Origin: Ailanthus altissimus
Taxonomy: Eukaryota; Streptophyta; Magnoliopsida; Sapindales; Simaroubaceae
DNA: 64,000 nt
Reading direction: 5' to 3'
Assembly (NCBI GenBank): GCA_946807835.1
Contig: OX327706.1
Coordinates: 25,657,001-25,721,000 of the forward strand
Shown: positions 62,021-64,000 of the stretch, piece by piece
How positions within the stretch are numbered: the first letter of the stretch is position 1
Layout: each line of letters opens with the position of its first letter
The notes under the pieces: generated by a model
What the model was told of the DNA's origin: nothing
The model's input: the letters and a program-made list of their open reading frames with translations, nothing else
Database searches by the model: none
Made by a program: the position numbers and the translations under genes

Positions 62021-62970
62021 TTATATATATATATATATTTAATTATTAATTTAAAAAATATGATTAATAATTTATAATTTTCAAAATAAATAATTAAAAT
62101 TTTGAAAATGATAATTTACAATAATAATAATAATTATTATTTTTAAATTCGATAAAAACTAAAAAATTATTATAATAATTATTAATTTGTGAAAAAATAG
62201 TTAGTAATATTTAAAAATTTAAAATTTTCATAATAATTATTTAAATTCCATAAATAGTAATTATTATTTATTTATAATGCACAAATATTATAGTTATTAA
62301 TAATTCCAAAAAATAATTATCATTATTATTTGAAAATAGAAAAAATGATGATTATAATTATTTAAATTTTTGGAAAAATGATAACTATTAATTAATAATT
62401 CGAGAAAAATAATAATAAATATTTAAAATCCCATAATAATTATTTTAAATTCCAAAAATATTAATAATAAATAATATTTGAAAATGCAACAAATAATAAT
62501 TAATTTTTAAATTCCAAAATAATTTATTTTTATAAAACTTAAAATATGGAATAATAATTATAGTAATAATTAAATGTATTAATATTATTTAAAAATTTTA
62601 AAAATAATTTAAAATTTAAAAATACAATAATTATTATTTACAATTCAAAAAAATTATATTATTTTTATAATTCTAACAAAATTATAATAATTATTTTTGG
62701 GATATAATAATAATTTAAAATATTAGAAAAATTATTCAAAAAAAAATAATCATTTAAATTCCAAAAATAGTAATAATTATTAATATAATTATTTAAAAAT
62801 TTGAAAAATAATTATTAGTATTTAAATTTCTAAAAATGTAATAATAAATATTTAGATTCCTAAAAAATATTGACAATCATAATAAATTTATTTTTATTAT
62901 TATTATTTTATTCTTTTTTAATTATTTATTATAATATATTTATTTGTTCTAAATTAAATTTTCATTATTT
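62021..62970. repeat. Extremely AT-rich tract
   Basis: About 900 bp made almost wholly of AATAATTATTATTT-like words with recurring AAATTCCAAAAATA units and hardly any G or C. It lies directly between a GC-rich island and a transposon-related coding relic. Confidence 0.75.
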
Positions 62971-63099
62971 TTATAGGAAGAAATATGTCTCCAAAGAATA
63001 CAAAATTACGAAGGAGGAATTTTTCGAGCTCTATCAACAACTGTGAGTTTGAAGACAATTACTACTATAAAAAATAAATTGAATGAAAATTAATTGATG

Positions 63100-63640
63100 A
63101 TGTTCAAAGAAACTTGTATGGGGCACTTTTTGGATTTAAGACCTACTAGTTTTTCGAGCATGTTGGTGCATCAAGTTTTGTGACGACATGTATATACTTT
63201 TAAGTTGCACGAGGAACTGTGATTCCTGATTGATGGTAGGCGGATTCGGTTCTTTCATATGAAGTTCGTACTGATCACGGGATTGAGGATAAGAGATTAC
63301 TCACCTACTCGAGATTTGGAGAGAAAATTGCAACACCGACTGTGGGAGCAATACTGGCTAGATAGAAGACGTTTGACGTACAAGAAATTTAGTCAATGAT
63401 ACAGTGTGATGAACTTTGAAAACGTCAACCATGAAGATGCGATTAAGCTTAGTTTGATGTATTTGATTCATAAATTATTGTTACTACGTGACACCGAAAG
63501 AGAGATTCAATACTTTGTGCTACGCATTGTGGATGATTTGGATGAGTTCAATAATTTTTCATGGGGAACATAGTGTGGTCCACCCTCTATCACTCACTTA
63601 GTACAATGTGACTTGAAAAGTTGAACAAAGTAAGAATTGA
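63100..63640 (+). pseudogene. DUF1985-domain relic (Mutator-like element cargo)
   Basis: A nearly continuous plus-strand frame from about 63223 reads FLIDGRRIRFFHMKFVLITG, LTYKKFSQ, DAIKLSLMYLIHKLLLL, IQYFVLRIVDDLDEFNNFSWG. This is the layout of DUF1985, a plant domain usually found with a Ulp1-type protease in Mutator-like elements: the GRRIRFF..F.LITGL start, then LALLLL, then V.DLD.F...PWG. Stop codons (63388-63390 TGA; TAG after WGT near 63571) and a frameshift before VWSTLYHSL break it. No Ulp1 part is visible before the window ends. Confidence 0.68.
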
Positions 63641-64000
63641 CCCTATAGATAACAAAGAGAAATACATTGTGTTAAGTTTTTCATTAGTTTTTCTAGTATG
63701 TAAGTTCAGCCTTATTATTGATTCTGAATGTAGTTATATACTATTATCAAGTTTTATTTCTTGTTCTTAATTAATTATTAAGTGTAGATATATGAAGCTA
63801 TACCAGTCTGTGGGGCAGCATTTACACGTTGAGTTGTTAACCGCTTCCCTCGTATGTTAAACTAGGTGAGTCAGGGAATGCCACATTGACAGATATTGAA
63901 GACAAATTTTTGAACTATGAGCATATATGTTTTGCTTCACTTTATTTCATTATTTATATACTTTTTTAACTTGTAACTACATATATTTCAATTGTGATCC
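63641..64000. other. Right edge, nothing recognised
   Basis: AT-rich continuation after the DUF1985 relic. It probably belongs to the same element, but no motif is readable. Confidence 0.4.

Noticed and set aside
61774..62049. 71-codon frames on both strands
   Set aside because: GC-rich island with short inverted repeats; the frames mirror each other and show no domain.

Overview
The window is nuclear DNA of a flowering plant, most likely a eudicot: AT-rich, gene-poor and packed with plant retrotransposons, MITEs and (TA)n microsatellites, with two intron-containing plant genes. The species cannot be named from the sequence.

Layout. 437-8163 is a full-length but decayed Ty3/gypsy element (chromovirus, Tekay-like) with two ~1.4 kb LTRs. 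8164-14230 is AT-rich DNA with a dispersed repeat, a copia gag relic and a hAT-like foldback MITE. 14231-15760 is the 3' end of a dead LINE. 18230-18866 is a Mutator-type MITE whose relative lies at 58828-59447. 21120-21790 holds tandem promoter-like LTR debris. 22993-32509 is a Ty1/copia element on the minus strand, itself invaded by two solo LTRs of other families (23938-26781 and 29682-31067).

The two real genes lie in the right half. A NAC transcription factor of the VND (vascular xylem switch) group lies on the plus strand at 36775-38904, with a probable 5'UTR intron beginning at 34950. Its reading frame stops early, and the group's C-terminal tail is still readable in frame past the stop. 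A replacement histone H3.3 gene lies on the minus strand, with coding exons 56762-55606 and a 5'UTR intron. It encodes all 136 residues with one unusual change, K115R.

The most interesting structure is next to H3.3. The gene's 3'UTR plus about 3 kb of downstream DNA exists twice in direct tandem order (copy A 47757-52537, copy B 52545-55593). Copy A was later split by a miniature LTR retrotransposon (50715-52351) that carries a GC-rich open stretch and a short minisatellite. A second miniature LTR element (40152-42159) lies between the two genes. The right end contains GC-rich islands, a roughly 900 bp extremely AT-rich tract and a broken DUF1985 domain of the kind carried by plant Mutator-like elements.

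The genes do not form an operon or a shared pathway. The window is mainly a record of nested insertions and local duplication around two independent genes. No tRNA, rRNA or CRISPR array was seen.
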